A DNA stretch of 22,798 bases. Origin: JAZLGI01 sp045616225 (GTDB taxonomy: Bacteria; Spirochaetota; Spirochaetia; Sphaerochaetales; Sphaerochaetaceae). Below are positions 14,871 to 22,437 of this stretch, one piece after another; within the stretch, counting starts at the first letter, position 1, and each line of letters starts with the position of its first letter. The position numbers and the translations under genes are program-made. The notes beneath the pieces are model-generated. The model saw only the letters and a list, made by a program, of their open reading frames with translations. It was not told the DNA's origin and searched no databases. The stretch is from contig JAZLGI010000043.1 in assembly GCA_045616225.1 (NCBI GenBank), positions 1 to 22,798 of the forward strand, read 5' to 3'.

Positions 14871-15836
14871 ATGAAAAAATTTGCTATCGTACTTATTGTT
14901 GCTTTTGCAGCAATCGCTTGTGTCTTCGCTCAGGGTTCACAGGAATCTGCAGTTAAGACTTACAAAGTAGGTGTTTCAATTTATCAGTATACAGATAACT
15001 TCATGACACTTTACAGAAATGAGATTCAGTCATATTTTGCATCACTTGAAACAGATACAGTAAAGTATCAGCTCACAATGTATGATGGAAAGAACGATAT
15101 GGCAGAGCAGTCAAACCAGGTAGATACAATGATTGCACAGGGAACAGATGTAATCATCCTCAACCTCGTTCAGACATCTTCAGCAGAAGCTTTGATTGAC
15201 AAGATTGCAGCAGCTAACATCCCATGTATCCTCATTAACAGAGAGCCTGCAGCAGACACATTTGCTAAGTATGACAACATTTGTTATGTTGGTGCAGATG
15301 CTCGCCAGTCAGGTACAATGCAGGGTAATATCGTTCTCGCTCTTCCAAACAAGGGTGATGTCAACGGAGATGGAAAAGTTTCTTACATCATGATTGAGGG
15401 AGATCCGGAAAACTCAGATGCTCAGTACAGAACACAGTTCTCAATCAAGGCTCTTACAGATGCCGGTGTTAAGGTAGAATGCCTTGATGACCAGGTAGGT
15501 AACTGGGATCAGACAAAGGGACAGGAAATCTGTGCTAACGCTCTTGCTAAGTACGGTGACAAGATTGAAGTTGTTTTCTGTAACAACGATGGTATGGCAC
15601 TTGGTGCAGCAGCAGCTATCCAGGCAGCTGGAAGAACAGTTGGAAAGGACATTTATCTTCTTGGTGTTGATGCTCTTGATGAGTGTCAGGAAATGGTCAA
15701 GAAGGGAACAATGACAGGTACAGTTCTTAATGACCACATTGGACAGTCCCACTCAGCAGTTGACGCAGCAGTTAAGGCTCTCAATGGCGAAAAGATTGAG
15801 AAGTATTACTGGGTTGACTACGTAATGGTAAAATAA
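14871..15836 (+). CDS. mglB: Galactose/glucose-binding protein of the Mgl ABC transporter
   Basis: The 321-residue periplasmic protein captures a sugar and delivers it to MglAC. A signal peptide covers about residues 1-20; C17 in AIAC could be a relaxed spirochaetal lipobox, or signal peptidase I could cut after VFA. The mature part has the type I periplasmic-binding fold. DVNGDGKVSYIMIEGD matches the calcium-binding loop of MglB, and 'CNNDGMALGAAAAIQAAG' and 'LGVDAL' match the sugar-binding segments. A terminator follows the gene, which would make this protein more abundant than its membrane partners. Confidence 0.88.
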   Translation: MKKFAIVLIVAFAAIACVFAQGSQESAVKTYKVGVSIYQYTDNFMTLYRNEIQSYFASLETDTVKYQLTMYDGKNDMAEQSNQVDTMIAQGTDVIILNLVQTSSAEALIDKIAAANIPCILINREPAADTFAKYDNICYVGADARQSGTMQGNIVLALPNKGDVNGDGKVSYIMIEGDPENSDAQYRTQFSIKALTDAGVKVECLDDQVGNWDQTKGQEICANALAKYGDKIEVVFCNNDGMALGAAAAIQAAGRTVGKDIYLLGVDALDECQEMVKKGTMTGTVLNDHIGQSHSAVDAAVKALNGEKIEKYYWVDYVMVK

Positions 15837-15853
15837 TTGACCGTTTTAAACAG

Positions 15854-15882
15854 AATGGGTGAGCACGCTCACCCATTTTTTT
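15854..15882 (+). terminator. Intercistronic terminator between mglB and mglA
   Basis: AATGGGTGAGC and GCTCACCCATT form an 11-bp perfect stem around a two-base AC (in practice a four-base loop), followed by a T-run ending at 15882. It lies 18 bp after mglB and 28 bp before the mglA start. Partial read-through would set the ratio of binding protein to transporter. Confidence 0.85.
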
Positions 15883-15909
15883 AAACCGTTCAATATGGAG
15901 GTTAGTTAC

Positions 15910-17424
15910 ATGTCAGAATTTCTGCTTGAAATGAAAGATGTGAGTAAGACATTCCCTGGTGTTAAGGCTTTGGATCACGCACAGCTTCAGTTAAAAGCCG
16001 GACATGTTCACGCTTTAATGGGAGAAAACGGAGCCGGTAAATCTACACTCATGAAGTGTATGTTTGGAATCTATAAAATGGATGAAGGACAGATTTACCT
16101 AGACGGTGAACCGGTCACAATTACAGACCCAATGGATGCTCTTCATAAGGGTATTGCCATGGTTCATCAGGAGCTTCAGCCAATTCCTGCCAGAACAATA
16201 GGCGAGAACATTTTCCTTGGTCGTTATCCTATGAAGAAACTTTTTGGTTTCATCCCAATCATAGATCACGATAAGATGTATAAGGATACTGCTGAGCTTC
16301 TTAAGAAAGTAAGAATGGACTTTGATCCAAAAGAGAAAGTAGGTAATTTGTCTGTTTCTCAAATGCAGAGTGTTGAGATTGCAAAAGCTGTTTCTGCAAA
16401 CTGCCGTGTTCTTATTCTTGACGAACCTACTTCTTCTCTTACCCAGAATGAAGTAGATGCTCTGTTCAGGATTGTTGAAGACCTTACAAAAGAAGGTGTT
16501 GCAGTTGTCTACATTTCTCATAAGATGGATGAAATTCTCCGCATTTCAGATGAAGTTTCAATCATGAGAGATGGACACTATATAGGAACCTGGGAAGCAA
16601 AGAATCTTACAACAGATATGATTATCACCAAGATGGTAGGTAGAGAGCTTACCAACCTTTTCCCTAAACGTGAAAATGTTCCCGGAGAAGTTGTATTTGA
16701 AGTTGAAGACTTTACTTCAATTAATCCAAAGAGTTTCAGAAATGTTTCATTTAAGCTCAGAAAAGGAGAAATCCTTGGTGTCGGCGGTCTTGTAGGAGCT
16801 CAGAGAACAGAGTTAATGGAAGGACTTTTCGGAACAAGAAGTCATACTAGCGGTACTATCAAGTATCAAGGAAAAGAATTAAAGATTGTACGCCCTAAGG
16901 ATGCTATAGACCAAGGTATTGCAATGCTCACAGAAGACAGACGTGGTTCCGGTATTCTTGGAGTTCTTCCTGTTTCTGATAACATTTCCATTGCTTCACT
17001 TCCTCAGTATTTGGAAAAGAAACTCTATCTCAACGATAAAAAGATAGAGAATCTTGTACGGGATAATGTTAATAAGATGAACATTAAGACTCCTTCTTCA
17101 AAGACTCTTATCAAGAGCCTTTCCGGTGGTAATCAGCAGAAGGTTCTTGTAGGACGTTGGCTTGCAAATAACCCGGATGTTCTTATTCTTGATGAACCAA
17201 CAAGAGGAATTGACGTTGGAGCAAAGTATGAAATCTACTGTATCATTGCAGATCTTGCAAAACAAGGTAAGAGCATTATCATGATTTCATCTGAAATGAG
17301 TGAACTCATTGGTATGAGTGACAGAATTATGGTCATGTGTGACGGAAGAGTAACCGGCTTTGTAGAAGGAGAGCAGGCAACTCAGGAGAACATTATGACT
17401 CTGGCTACACAGTTTGGTAAATAA
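15910..17424 (+). CDS. mglA: Mgl ABC transporter, double ATP-binding protein
   Basis: The 504-residue protein contains two fused ATPase domains, as in all MglA/RbsA proteins. The first has Walker A GENGAGKS (38-45), signature LSVSQMQ and Walker B VLILDEPTSS. The second has the usual degenerate P-loop (GVGGLVGAQR), signature LSGGNQQK and Walker B VLILDEPTRG. The start at 15910 follows GGAGGT by seven bases. An upstream in-frame GTG lies inside the terminator stem and is unlikely. It powers sugar import through MglC, whose gene starts 9 bp downstream. Confidence 0.92.
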   Translation: MSEFLLEMKDVSKTFPGVKALDHAQLQLKAGHVHALMGENGAGKSTLMKCMFGIYKMDEGQIYLDGEPVTITDPMDALHKGIAMVHQELQPIPARTIGENIFLGRYPMKKLFGFIPIIDHDKMYKDTAELLKKVRMDFDPKEKVGNLSVSQMQSVEIAKAVSANCRVLILDEPTSSLTQNEVDALFRIVEDLTKEGVAVVYISHKMDEILRISDEVSIMRDGHYIGTWEAKNLTTDMIITKMVGRELTNLFPKRENVPGEVVFEVEDFTSINPKSFRNVSFKLRKGEILGVGGLVGAQRTELMEGLFGTRSHTSGTIKYQGKELKIVRPKDAIDQGIAMLTEDRRGSGILGVLPVSDNISIASLPQYLEKKLYLNDKKIENLVRDNVNKMNIKTPSSKTLIKSLSGGNQQKVLVGRWLANNPDVLILDEPTRGIDVGAKYEIYCIIADLAKQGKSIIMISSEMSELIGMSDRIMVMCDGRVTGFVEGEQATQENIMTLATQFGK

Positions 17425-17433
17425 GAGGTAATT

Positions 17434-18456
17434 ATGGCAGAAACCAAATTAAATAATAAAAGTTTTATGCAGAAGGCTGTTGCCTATGCAAAGGCAAACC
17501 CAATTGTCATGGGTCTTGTCGTAGTAAGTATTGTTGTTGGATGTACTGTAGAAAAGTTCTTTTCTTGGGGAAACCTCGGTAACCTCATTAGTAATACAGC
17601 TGTAAGATTTCTTATTGCACTTGGTGTTTCCGGTTGTCTTATTACAAAGGGTACAGACCTTTCTGCAGGAAGACAGGTAGGTTTTGCAGCCTGTCTTGCA
17701 GGTGTGCTTATTCAGAGACCTGATTATTCAGGAAAACTCTATAAGTTTATGCCTGAAATGAATATGTTTGTTGTATTTGTTATAGTCGTAGCTTTTGGAT
17801 TCCTTTTTGGATTTATCAATGGTTGGATTATTTCAAGACTCAAAGTTCCACCGTTTATTACAACACTTGGAACTCAGACTATCATTTACGGAATTAGCCT
17901 TGTTTTCACAGATGCTCAGCCTATTGGAGGATTCAAGAACAACTATATCAAAATCATTACAGGAAGAATAGGCTCAACAAAAGGCTTCTATCTTCCATAT
18001 CTTTTGTTTGTTGCTATTATCTTTGGTCTTTTGTTCTGGTTTATCTATAACAAGACTTGTCATGGAAAATATATGTATGCAATTGGTGGAAATGAAGTTG
18101 CGGCTGAAGTTTCCGGCGTAAACACAAAGAACACAATTGTAAAGATTTATGTCACAGCCGGTGTTATGTATGCAATTGCAGGTTATCTGCTTGCTGCAAA
18201 ATCAGGTGGAGCCTCTGCTTCAATGGGAAGCGGATACGAACTTGAAGCTATTGCAGGTTGTACAATTGGCGGTGTTTCAACAACCGGTGGTATTGGTACT
18301 GTTTCCGGCGTTCTTATTGGAGTTCTGGTATTTGAACTTCTTAAGATTGTTCTTCAATTCCTTGGCGTAAACCCATACTACAACTATGTTGTTCAGGGTC
18401 TCGTTATTGTTGTTGCTGTTGCACTTGATATCAGAAAATATATTGCAAAGAAGTAA
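17434..18456 (+). CDS. mglC: Mgl ABC transporter permease
   Basis: The 340-residue integral membrane protein has 8-10 hydrophobic segments and belongs to the BPD_transp_2 sugar branch. Markers are TKGTDLSAGRQVG (about 67-80, where relatives have 'GGIDLSVG'), 'KVPPFITTLGT' (about 136-146) and 'AIGGNEVAAEVSGVN' (the ATPase-docking loop). AAGAGGT precedes the ATG. It completes the importer with MglB and MglA and is followed by a strong terminator. Confidence 0.9.
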   Translation: MAETKLNNKSFMQKAVAYAKANPIVMGLVVVSIVVGCTVEKFFSWGNLGNLISNTAVRFLIALGVSGCLITKGTDLSAGRQVGFAACLAGVLIQRPDYSGKLYKFMPEMNMFVVFVIVVAFGFLFGFINGWIISRLKVPPFITTLGTQTIIYGISLVFTDAQPIGGFKNNYIKIITGRIGSTKGFYLPYLLFVAIIFGLLFWFIYNKTCHGKYMYAIGGNEVAAEVSGVNTKNTIVKIYVTAGVMYAIAGYLLAAKSGGASASMGSGYELEAIAGCTIGGVSTTGGIGTVSGVLIGVLVFELLKIVLQFLGVNPYYNYVVQGLVIVVAVALDIRKYIAKK

Positions 18457-18487
18457 TTTTAATAAATTGCTCCATTGTTATTTTAGG

Positions 18488-18516
18488 TCCGGGGTAGAAA
18501 CTCCGGATTTTTTTTT
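18488..18516 (+). terminator. Terminator of the mgl operon
   Basis: TCCGGGGT and ACTCCGGA form an 8-bp stem (one wobble) around AGAA, followed by nine T. The last two T belong to the -35 hexamer of the next promoter, so terminator and promoter share bases. Confidence 0.85.
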
Positions 18517-18543
18517 GACTAAAACGCAACATATTATTACAAT
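18515..18543 (+). promoter_or_regulatory. Strong promoter of the acyltransferase gene
   Basis: TTGACT (18515-18520) and TACAAT (18538-18543) are 17 bp apart. The predicted start of transcription falls at about 18550-18551, the A of the ATG at 18551. This predicts a leaderless mRNA. Confidence 0.7.
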
Positions 18544-18550
18544 GGGTTCT

Positions 18551-19738
18551 ATGGACACTAAGTTTCATTGGCTTTATAACCTTGCAAGACATACATATTC
18601 ACCTTGGTATGTAAAAACTCACCATGTTTCTCTGGTTAACAAGAATAATTATGACATCTCGGAAGGTCCGTTTCTCATTCTCTCAAACCATGTTGGAACT
18701 CATGACCCAATAGAGATTGGTTCTGTCTTGCTTCACAGACATATTCACTGGGTAGCCGGTGCTTATATGTTTAAAATGCCTTTTGTAGGTTGGATTATGG
18801 GAAAAGTCTGTGAACTTATTCCAAAACAACAGGGAAGAGGTGATTTTGAAACAATAAGGTTAATAAAGAAACACTTTAAAGAGGGTAAAATAGTAGGACT
18901 TTTCCCTGAGGGAACAAGAACTTGGGATGGTAATATGATGCCTATTAATTATCAGGCAATTGCCAAAATGATTCACTCTTTTAAAGTTCCTGTTGTTTTT
19001 ATTTCCATTGAAGGCGGTTATGCAAGTGAACCAAGATGGGCATTAAAAAGGAGAAAGGGTCCTGTAAGCATAAACATGAGATATCTCATGTCTGAAGAAG
19101 AAGCCATGAGTCTTTCTGTAGAAGACCTTGCAGTAAAGATAAAAGAAAATCTTGATTTTTCTAATGAAACATGGAAGAAAACTGTAGATTATCATTATGA
19201 ATCCAAAAACAGGGCAGAGGGTCTTCAGAGAACACTTTACATGTGTCCTAAGTGCCATAAGATAGGAACGCTTGAGACAAAAGGTGACAAAATCTTCTGT
19301 TCTGATTGCGGATTTGAAGCTACTCTCACAAAAAAAGATGATTTATTATCAAAAGACACAAAACTCAAAACTGTTGTTGAGTGGCATAATTGGGAAATGG
19401 AAGCTCTTAAGGAATGTAAAGGCTTCTCTGCAGAAAGAGGAAGATTGTTCCAAGTGGGAGATTCCAATGACAAAGGCACTTTAACAGACCTTTCCAAAGA
19501 CATAACAATTAGTCTTGAAAATGATGAAATAATTGTTAAGTGCAATGACGGGATAACAAAAGTATTCCATCTGCCGCTTTCAAAGATTACTTCTTTTATT
19601 CTTAATGCAAAGCAGACTATGGAACTTTTCTGTGATGAAAGGCTTTACAGAATAAGACTTTCATCAGATTCAAGTTCTTTAAAATATAATGAGTATTATC
19701 TTGCTTATTTGGCAAGAAGTAAAAAGGAAGAACAATGA
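18551..19738 (+). CDS. PlsC-type acyltransferase with zinc ribbon
   Basis: This enzyme probably transfers an acyl chain to lysophosphatidic acid or a related lipid. The LPLAT catalytic box HVGTHD (H47, D52) and the substrate motif FPEGTR (118-123) are intact. Unlike standard PlsC (about 240 residues) it continues to residue 395, with a zinc ribbon (C232, C235, C250, C253) and a beta-rich C-terminal domain of about 120 residues. An ATG at 18542 would add three residues but lies in the -10 element, so I prefer 18551. No ribosome site precedes either. The next gene overlaps its stop by 4 bp. Confidence 0.8.
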   Translation: MDTKFHWLYNLARHTYSPWYVKTHHVSLVNKNNYDISEGPFLILSNHVGTHDPIEIGSVLLHRHIHWVAGAYMFKMPFVGWIMGKVCELIPKQQGRGDFETIRLIKKHFKEGKIVGLFPEGTRTWDGNMMPINYQAIAKMIHSFKVPVVFISIEGGYASEPRWALKRRKGPVSINMRYLMSEEEAMSLSVEDLAVKIKENLDFSNETWKKTVDYHYESKNRAEGLQRTLYMCPKCHKIGTLETKGDKIFCSDCGFEATLTKKDDLLSKDTKLKTVVEWHNWEMEALKECKGFSAERGRLFQVGDSNDKGTLTDLSKDITISLENDEIIVKCNDGITKVFHLPLSKITSFILNAKQTMELFCDERLYRIRLSSDSSSLKYNEYYLAYLARSKKEEQ

Positions 19739-21198
19739 GCTATGTTCACAGCGGTCATGATTTGACCATAATTTTGCATCTTTGTATTTTAGGGTGTTCT
19801 TTAATTCTTGGTTCTTTTATCAGAGCAAAGGTTTCTTTTTTCAGAAAGTATTTAATTCCTGCTCCTATGATTGGAGGTTTTTTCCTTTTGGTTTTCTACA
19901 ATTTCATTGCAGGTTCTCTGTGTTTGGAAACGGGACGTGAGTTTTTTTCTGAATTAATCTTTCACCTTCTTAATATTTCATTCATAGCAATTCAGCTTAG
20001 AATTCCTGAACCTAAGAAACTGGTAAACGGAAAGAAGAAGAATCCTTCACTTTGGCAAAATGTTACTGCTCTTGTAGCAGAATACGGGCTTCAGTGTTTC
20101 TTTGGTCTTCTTGTAGTTGTTCTTTTCTTTAAGAATACCCTTGGTGGTTCTGCAAAAGTACTTGGCCTTACGCTTTGTCTTGGTTTTGAATTGGGACCTG
20201 GTCAGGCTCAGTCAATGGCTTCTGTTTGGGAAAATGACTTTGGTGTCAGAAATGCATCGGATGTTGGACTTGCAATGGCTGCCATTGGTTTCATAATCGG
20301 TTCCATTATTGGTGTTGTTTTGATTAACAGAGCAGCAAAGAAAGGTTGGCTTGCTCCTGAATATGTAGAAAAACTCAGGCATAGAAAATCAAATAATGGT
20401 TTCTTAAAGAATAAAGAAGAGAGGGTAAGCAGCAGTTGTCAGACAACAGCAAGTGAGTCTATGGATACTCTTACTCTTCATGTGGCAATTATTCTTCTGA
20501 CATATTTGTTAAGTATAGGATTTCTTGCCGGTGTTGAATTCCTTACAAAACGTTTCTTGGGAAATGTTGCCGGAGGAAAGATTGTAGAAGCAATTACCGG
20601 TCTTTGGGGTATTAATTTTGTTGTCAGTTCACTTTTTGCAATAATTGTAAGAAACATTATATGTAAAGCAAAAATAGATTATGTAATTGATAACGGTACG
20701 TGTAACAGAATAGATGGTATTGCCGTTGATCTTACCGTAGCTGCTTGTCTTGGTGCTATTGAACTCAGCGCTCTTAAAGAATATTGGGCTCTTATCCTTG
20801 TGCTTACTGTTGTGGGTTGTATTATTACTTGTTACATTACTCCATGGTTCTGCTCAAGATTGTTTAAGGATTATTCTTTTATTAGATTCCTGATGATTTT
20901 TGGAACTGCAAACGGAACTTTGCCAACAGCCCTTTCTCTTGTTCGTGTTGTTGATCCGGACTTTGAAACTCCTGCAGCCCAGGATTATGTAAACTCTACG
21001 GGAATAATGTTCTTCTTTGCTCTTCCAATTTTGGCTTTGGTTAACCATCCTGCTAAAACCCAGAATGCTACACTTATGCTCATTGTCACAGGACTTTATG
21101 TTGTGACTGCATTTATAATGTATCTTAAGCAGACAAAAGGAAAAGGTTTTGTTGAACCTGGAACTTATTTCTACCATAAAAGCGAGATTGACAAATAG
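19735..21198 (+). CDS. GltS-like sodium/glutamate symporter family protein
   Basis: The 487-residue membrane protein has two similar halves joined by a polar segment (about residues 205-245). Each half ends in a GltS-like re-entrant signature: GFELGPGQAQSMASVWE (about 146-162) and 'FGTANGTLPTALSLVRVVDP' (about 393-412). In between lies 'GLAMAAIGFIIGSIIGVVLINRAA', as in glutamate:sodium symporters. It is about 80 residues longer than E. coli GltS and the substrate may differ. ATGA overlap with the acyltransferase gene indicates coupled translation. Confidence 0.75.
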   Translation: MSYVHSGHDLTIILHLCILGCSLILGSFIRAKVSFFRKYLIPAPMIGGFFLLVFYNFIAGSLCLETGREFFSELIFHLLNISFIAIQLRIPEPKKLVNGKKKNPSLWQNVTALVAEYGLQCFFGLLVVVLFFKNTLGGSAKVLGLTLCLGFELGPGQAQSMASVWENDFGVRNASDVGLAMAAIGFIIGSIIGVVLINRAAKKGWLAPEYVEKLRHRKSNNGFLKNKEERVSSSCQTTASESMDTLTLHVAIILLTYLLSIGFLAGVEFLTKRFLGNVAGGKIVEAITGLWGINFVVSSLFAIIVRNIICKAKIDYVIDNGTCNRIDGIAVDLTVAACLGAIELSALKEYWALILVLTVVGCIITCYITPWFCSRLFKDYSFIRFLMIFGTANGTLPTALSLVRVVDPDFETPAAQDYVNSTGIMFFFALPILALVNHPAKTQNATLMLIVTGLYVVTAFIMYLKQTKGKGFVEPGTYFYHKSEIDK

Positions 21199-21228
21199 AG
21201 CTTAAAACCTTTATCATCAAGTCGTTAA

Positions 21229-21302
21229 GGGGATGTAGCTCACCTGGCTAGAGCGATTGAATGGCATTCAATAGGTAGGCGGTTCGATTCCGCTCATCTC
21301 CA
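21229..21302 (+). tRNA. tRNA-Ala (GGC)
   Basis: The cloverleaf is complete: acceptor GGGGATG with CATCTCC, D stem GCTC/GAGC, anticodon stem ATTGA/TCAAT with loop ATGGCAT (anticodon GGC), variable loop AGGTA, T stem GGCGG/CCGCT with loop TTCGATT, and discriminator A. The G3:U70 pair, the identity element for alanine, is present. The 3' CCA is not encoded beyond the discriminator. A terminator follows at once. Confidence 0.95.
21285..21302 (+). repeat. Direct repeat, copy 1: 3' end of tRNA-Ala
   Basis: CGATTCCGCTCATCTCCA forms the T-loop to discriminator part of the tRNA and is repeated exactly at 21433-21450. Tyrosine recombinases often use this part of a tRNA gene as attachment site. Confidence 0.6.
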
Positions 21303-21303
21303 G

Positions 21304-21339
21304 AAAAAGGATTATTGCTTTTGCAGTAATCCTTTTTTT
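21304..21339 (+). terminator. Terminator of tRNA-Ala
   Basis: The arms at 21304-21318 and 21323-21337 form a 15-bp stem with one wobble around TTTT, and the right arm runs into seven T. Confidence 0.85.
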
Positions 21340-21450
21340 GTTTTCGGAATCGAATCTCGACGGTAGGAGAACCATTGATAATGGTTCGAAGGAGGGGCGG
21401 CCTGGAATGCGGACAACCGGTAGCATGGAAGGCGATTCCGCTCATCTCCA
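21340..21450 (+). ncRNA. GC-rich structured segment, candidate RNA or integration scar
   Basis: The segment is clearly richer in GC than its surroundings and highly foldable. It contains a 7-bp perfect hairpin AACCATT-GAT-AATGGTT (21370-21386). It also has nested stems GCGG/CCGC (21397-21400 with 21438-21441), CCT/AGG and ATGC/GCAT, with a symmetric GGA/GGA internal loop between the last two, and a possible closing stem GGAGA/TCTCC. A perfect intrinsic terminator follows 6 bp after its end. The absence of the T-loop GTTCG excludes a second working tRNA. I do not recognise the family. Confidence 0.4.
21433..21450 (+). repeat. Direct repeat, copy 2: tRNA-Ala 3' end
   Basis: An exact 18-bp copy of the tRNA 3' end, 148 bp downstream. 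The match can be extended to AGGCG on the left if five bases (GTTCG) are taken as deleted. Confidence 0.6.
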
Positions 21451-21456
21451 CTTAAT

Positions 21457-21492
21457 AAACCCTTACTATACAACAAATTATAGTAAGGGTTT
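21457..21492 (+). terminator. Intrinsic terminator after the structured segment
   Basis: AAACCCTTACTATA and its complement form a perfect 14-bp stem around CAACAAAT, ending in TTTTTCC-TTTTTT. It implies transcription through 21340-21456 from the plus strand. Confidence 0.75.
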
Positions 21493-21596
21493 TTCCTTTT
21501 TTAGGGTTAAAATAGCTCTTTACACCACAAAGAATTACAGAAAACACATTAATTCCTTATAATATCAGTACCAGTTTCACTGCTGTCAATTAACAC

Positions 21597-21625
21597 TTGC
21601 CTTCATTCCGGATATAGTCTATATT
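21597..21625 (+). promoter_or_regulatory. Promoter of the DUF3800-linked RNA
   Basis: TTGCCT (21597-21602) and TATATT (21620-21625) are 17 bp apart. The expected start is A21632, exactly the first paired base of the first hairpin downstream. Confidence 0.55.
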
Positions 21626-21631
21626 TTAGTT

Positions 21632-21709
21632 AGACCGAGTAATCGGTTTAGGGCTGGTCGCAAGATCTGGGTCCACATGCAGGCCGGAGCAATTTCGGCC
21701 ATTCTTTTT
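21632..21709 (+). ncRNA. Three-hairpin RNA upstream of a DUF3800 gene stub
   Basis: Three consecutive stems are visible. P1 is AGACCGA-GTAA-TCGGTTT (21632-21649). P2 is GGGC...GTCC enclosing GGTC-GCAA-GATC, a GNRA tetraloop hairpin (21651-21674). P3 is GGCCGGA-GCAAT-TTTCGGCC region (21682-21700), followed by ATTCTTTTTATT, which could terminate. The GC content is well above the surroundings. Conserved RNA motifs named DUF3800-I and onward have been reported near DUF3800 genes; this could be one of them, but I cannot compare it with their consensus. It could also be a cis-acting leader. Confidence 0.5.
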
Positions 21710-21723
21710 ATTATCAGGTTATT

Positions 21724-21825
21724 ATGAAAGAGCTAAGCATTTTTGTAGATGAATCCGGACATTTCGGAATGAATACAAAAAACGCTCCTTACAGGTTTTA
21801 TCGCTTTTATTCTTGGTATCATTGA
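21724..21825 (+). pseudogene. DUF3800 protein, N-terminal stub
   Basis: The 33-codon frame begins MKELSIFVDESG-FG, the characteristic N-terminus of DUF3800 proteins (an acidic, RNase H-like metal-binding strand), and continues through 'NAPY'. After that the match is lost and a TGA (21823-21825) ends it; full proteins have more than 200 residues. The remainder has been deleted, and the stub's end overlaps the 3' end of the convergent higA gene. Not expected to function. Confidence 0.6.
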
Positions 21826-22136
21826 TTTCGTATAACGGCTGCAGTCAAAGTAATAGGAACTATTTTATCAATAGATTCTTTTTCTAAGGTCTTAAGCTCT
21901 CTGATGTCCAAATCCATCTGAATATTAAGAAAGTATTTTTCAGATACTCCAAAGTAGATACCAAGTCTTAACGATGTATCTGGTGTAACCTTTCTGCGAT
22001 TGTGAAGAATATCCTGTATACGTGAAACCGGCATTCCTGTTTCTTTTGCAAGCTTATACTGAGAAATCCCATATGGATCCATGAATTCTTCTTTTAAAAT
22101 TTCACCAACTGTCGGTAGTTTAATCATATTTTCCAT
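21819..22136 (-). CDS. higA: HigA-type antitoxin
   Basis: The 105-residue protein contains an Xre helix-turn-helix (about residues 25-75: QYKLAKETGMPVSRIQDILHN). It begins with the HigA/VapI-typical 'PTVGEILKEEF' and ends its domain with VSEKYFLNIQMDLDIR. It should neutralise the toxin encoded upstream and, with it, repress their promoter. The start at 22136 has GAGAGG upstream and lies 13 bp after the toxin stop. The last ~15 residues overlap the junction with the DUF3800 stub, so its C-terminus may have been altered. Confidence 0.85.
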   Translation of the reverse strand: MENMIKLPTVGEILKEEFMDPYGISQYKLAKETGMPVSRIQDILHNRRKVTPDTSLRLGIYFGVSEKYFLNIQMDLDIRELKTLEKESIDKIVPITLTAAVIRNQ

Positions 22137-22149
22137 CGCTATTCCTCTC

Positions 22150-22431
22150 TCAATGGTAATCCACTATCTCAACATCAGAACTATTTCCTTCAGTGAATCT
22201 GAAACATATTCTCCATTGGTCATTGATTCTAATGCTGTATTGACCCTTTCTATTTCCTTCTAATTTTTCCAATCTGTTTGCAGGTGGAACTCGTAAATCC
22301 TCAATTGTTTCAGCACTTGAAATCATTATCAGTTTTCTTAAAGCAACATGTTGAATATCAGCAGGTAGCTTTTTGGAAAACTGTTGATTGAATACCTTTT
22401 CAGTTTCTTTATCTGCAAACGATTTTATCAT
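22150..22431 (-). CDS. higB: HigB-type toxin (RelE superfamily mRNA interferase)
   Basis: The product has 93 residues. Family marks are 'IKSFADKETEKVF' at the start, RLEKLEGNRKGQYSIRINDQWRICFRF (about 56-82; the basic and aromatic residues of the active region) and VEIVDYH at the end. HigB toxins cut mRNA on the ribosome. The toxin-before-antitoxin order is typical for hig loci. Upstream in-frame ATG codons exist at 22470, but the promoter lies between, so the start is placed at 22431. There is no ribosome site (see finding). Confidence 0.87.
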   Translation of the reverse strand: MIKSFADKETEKVFNQQFSKKLPADIQHVALRKLIMISSAETIEDLRVPPANRLEKLEGNRKGQYSIRINDQWRICFRFTEGNSSDVEIVDYH

Positions 22432-22437
22432 AGCTAC

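Noticed and set aside
15859..15909. Upstream GTG start for mglA
   Set aside because: It lies inside the terminator stem; GGAGGT precedes the ATG at 15910.
18386..18550. Long N-terminal extension of the acyltransferase
   Set aside because: It overlaps mglC and the terminator and lies upstream of the promoter.
21366..21450. A second functional tRNA
   Set aside because: The T-loop GTTCG is absent and no D or anticodon arm can be drawn, despite the exact 3' end.
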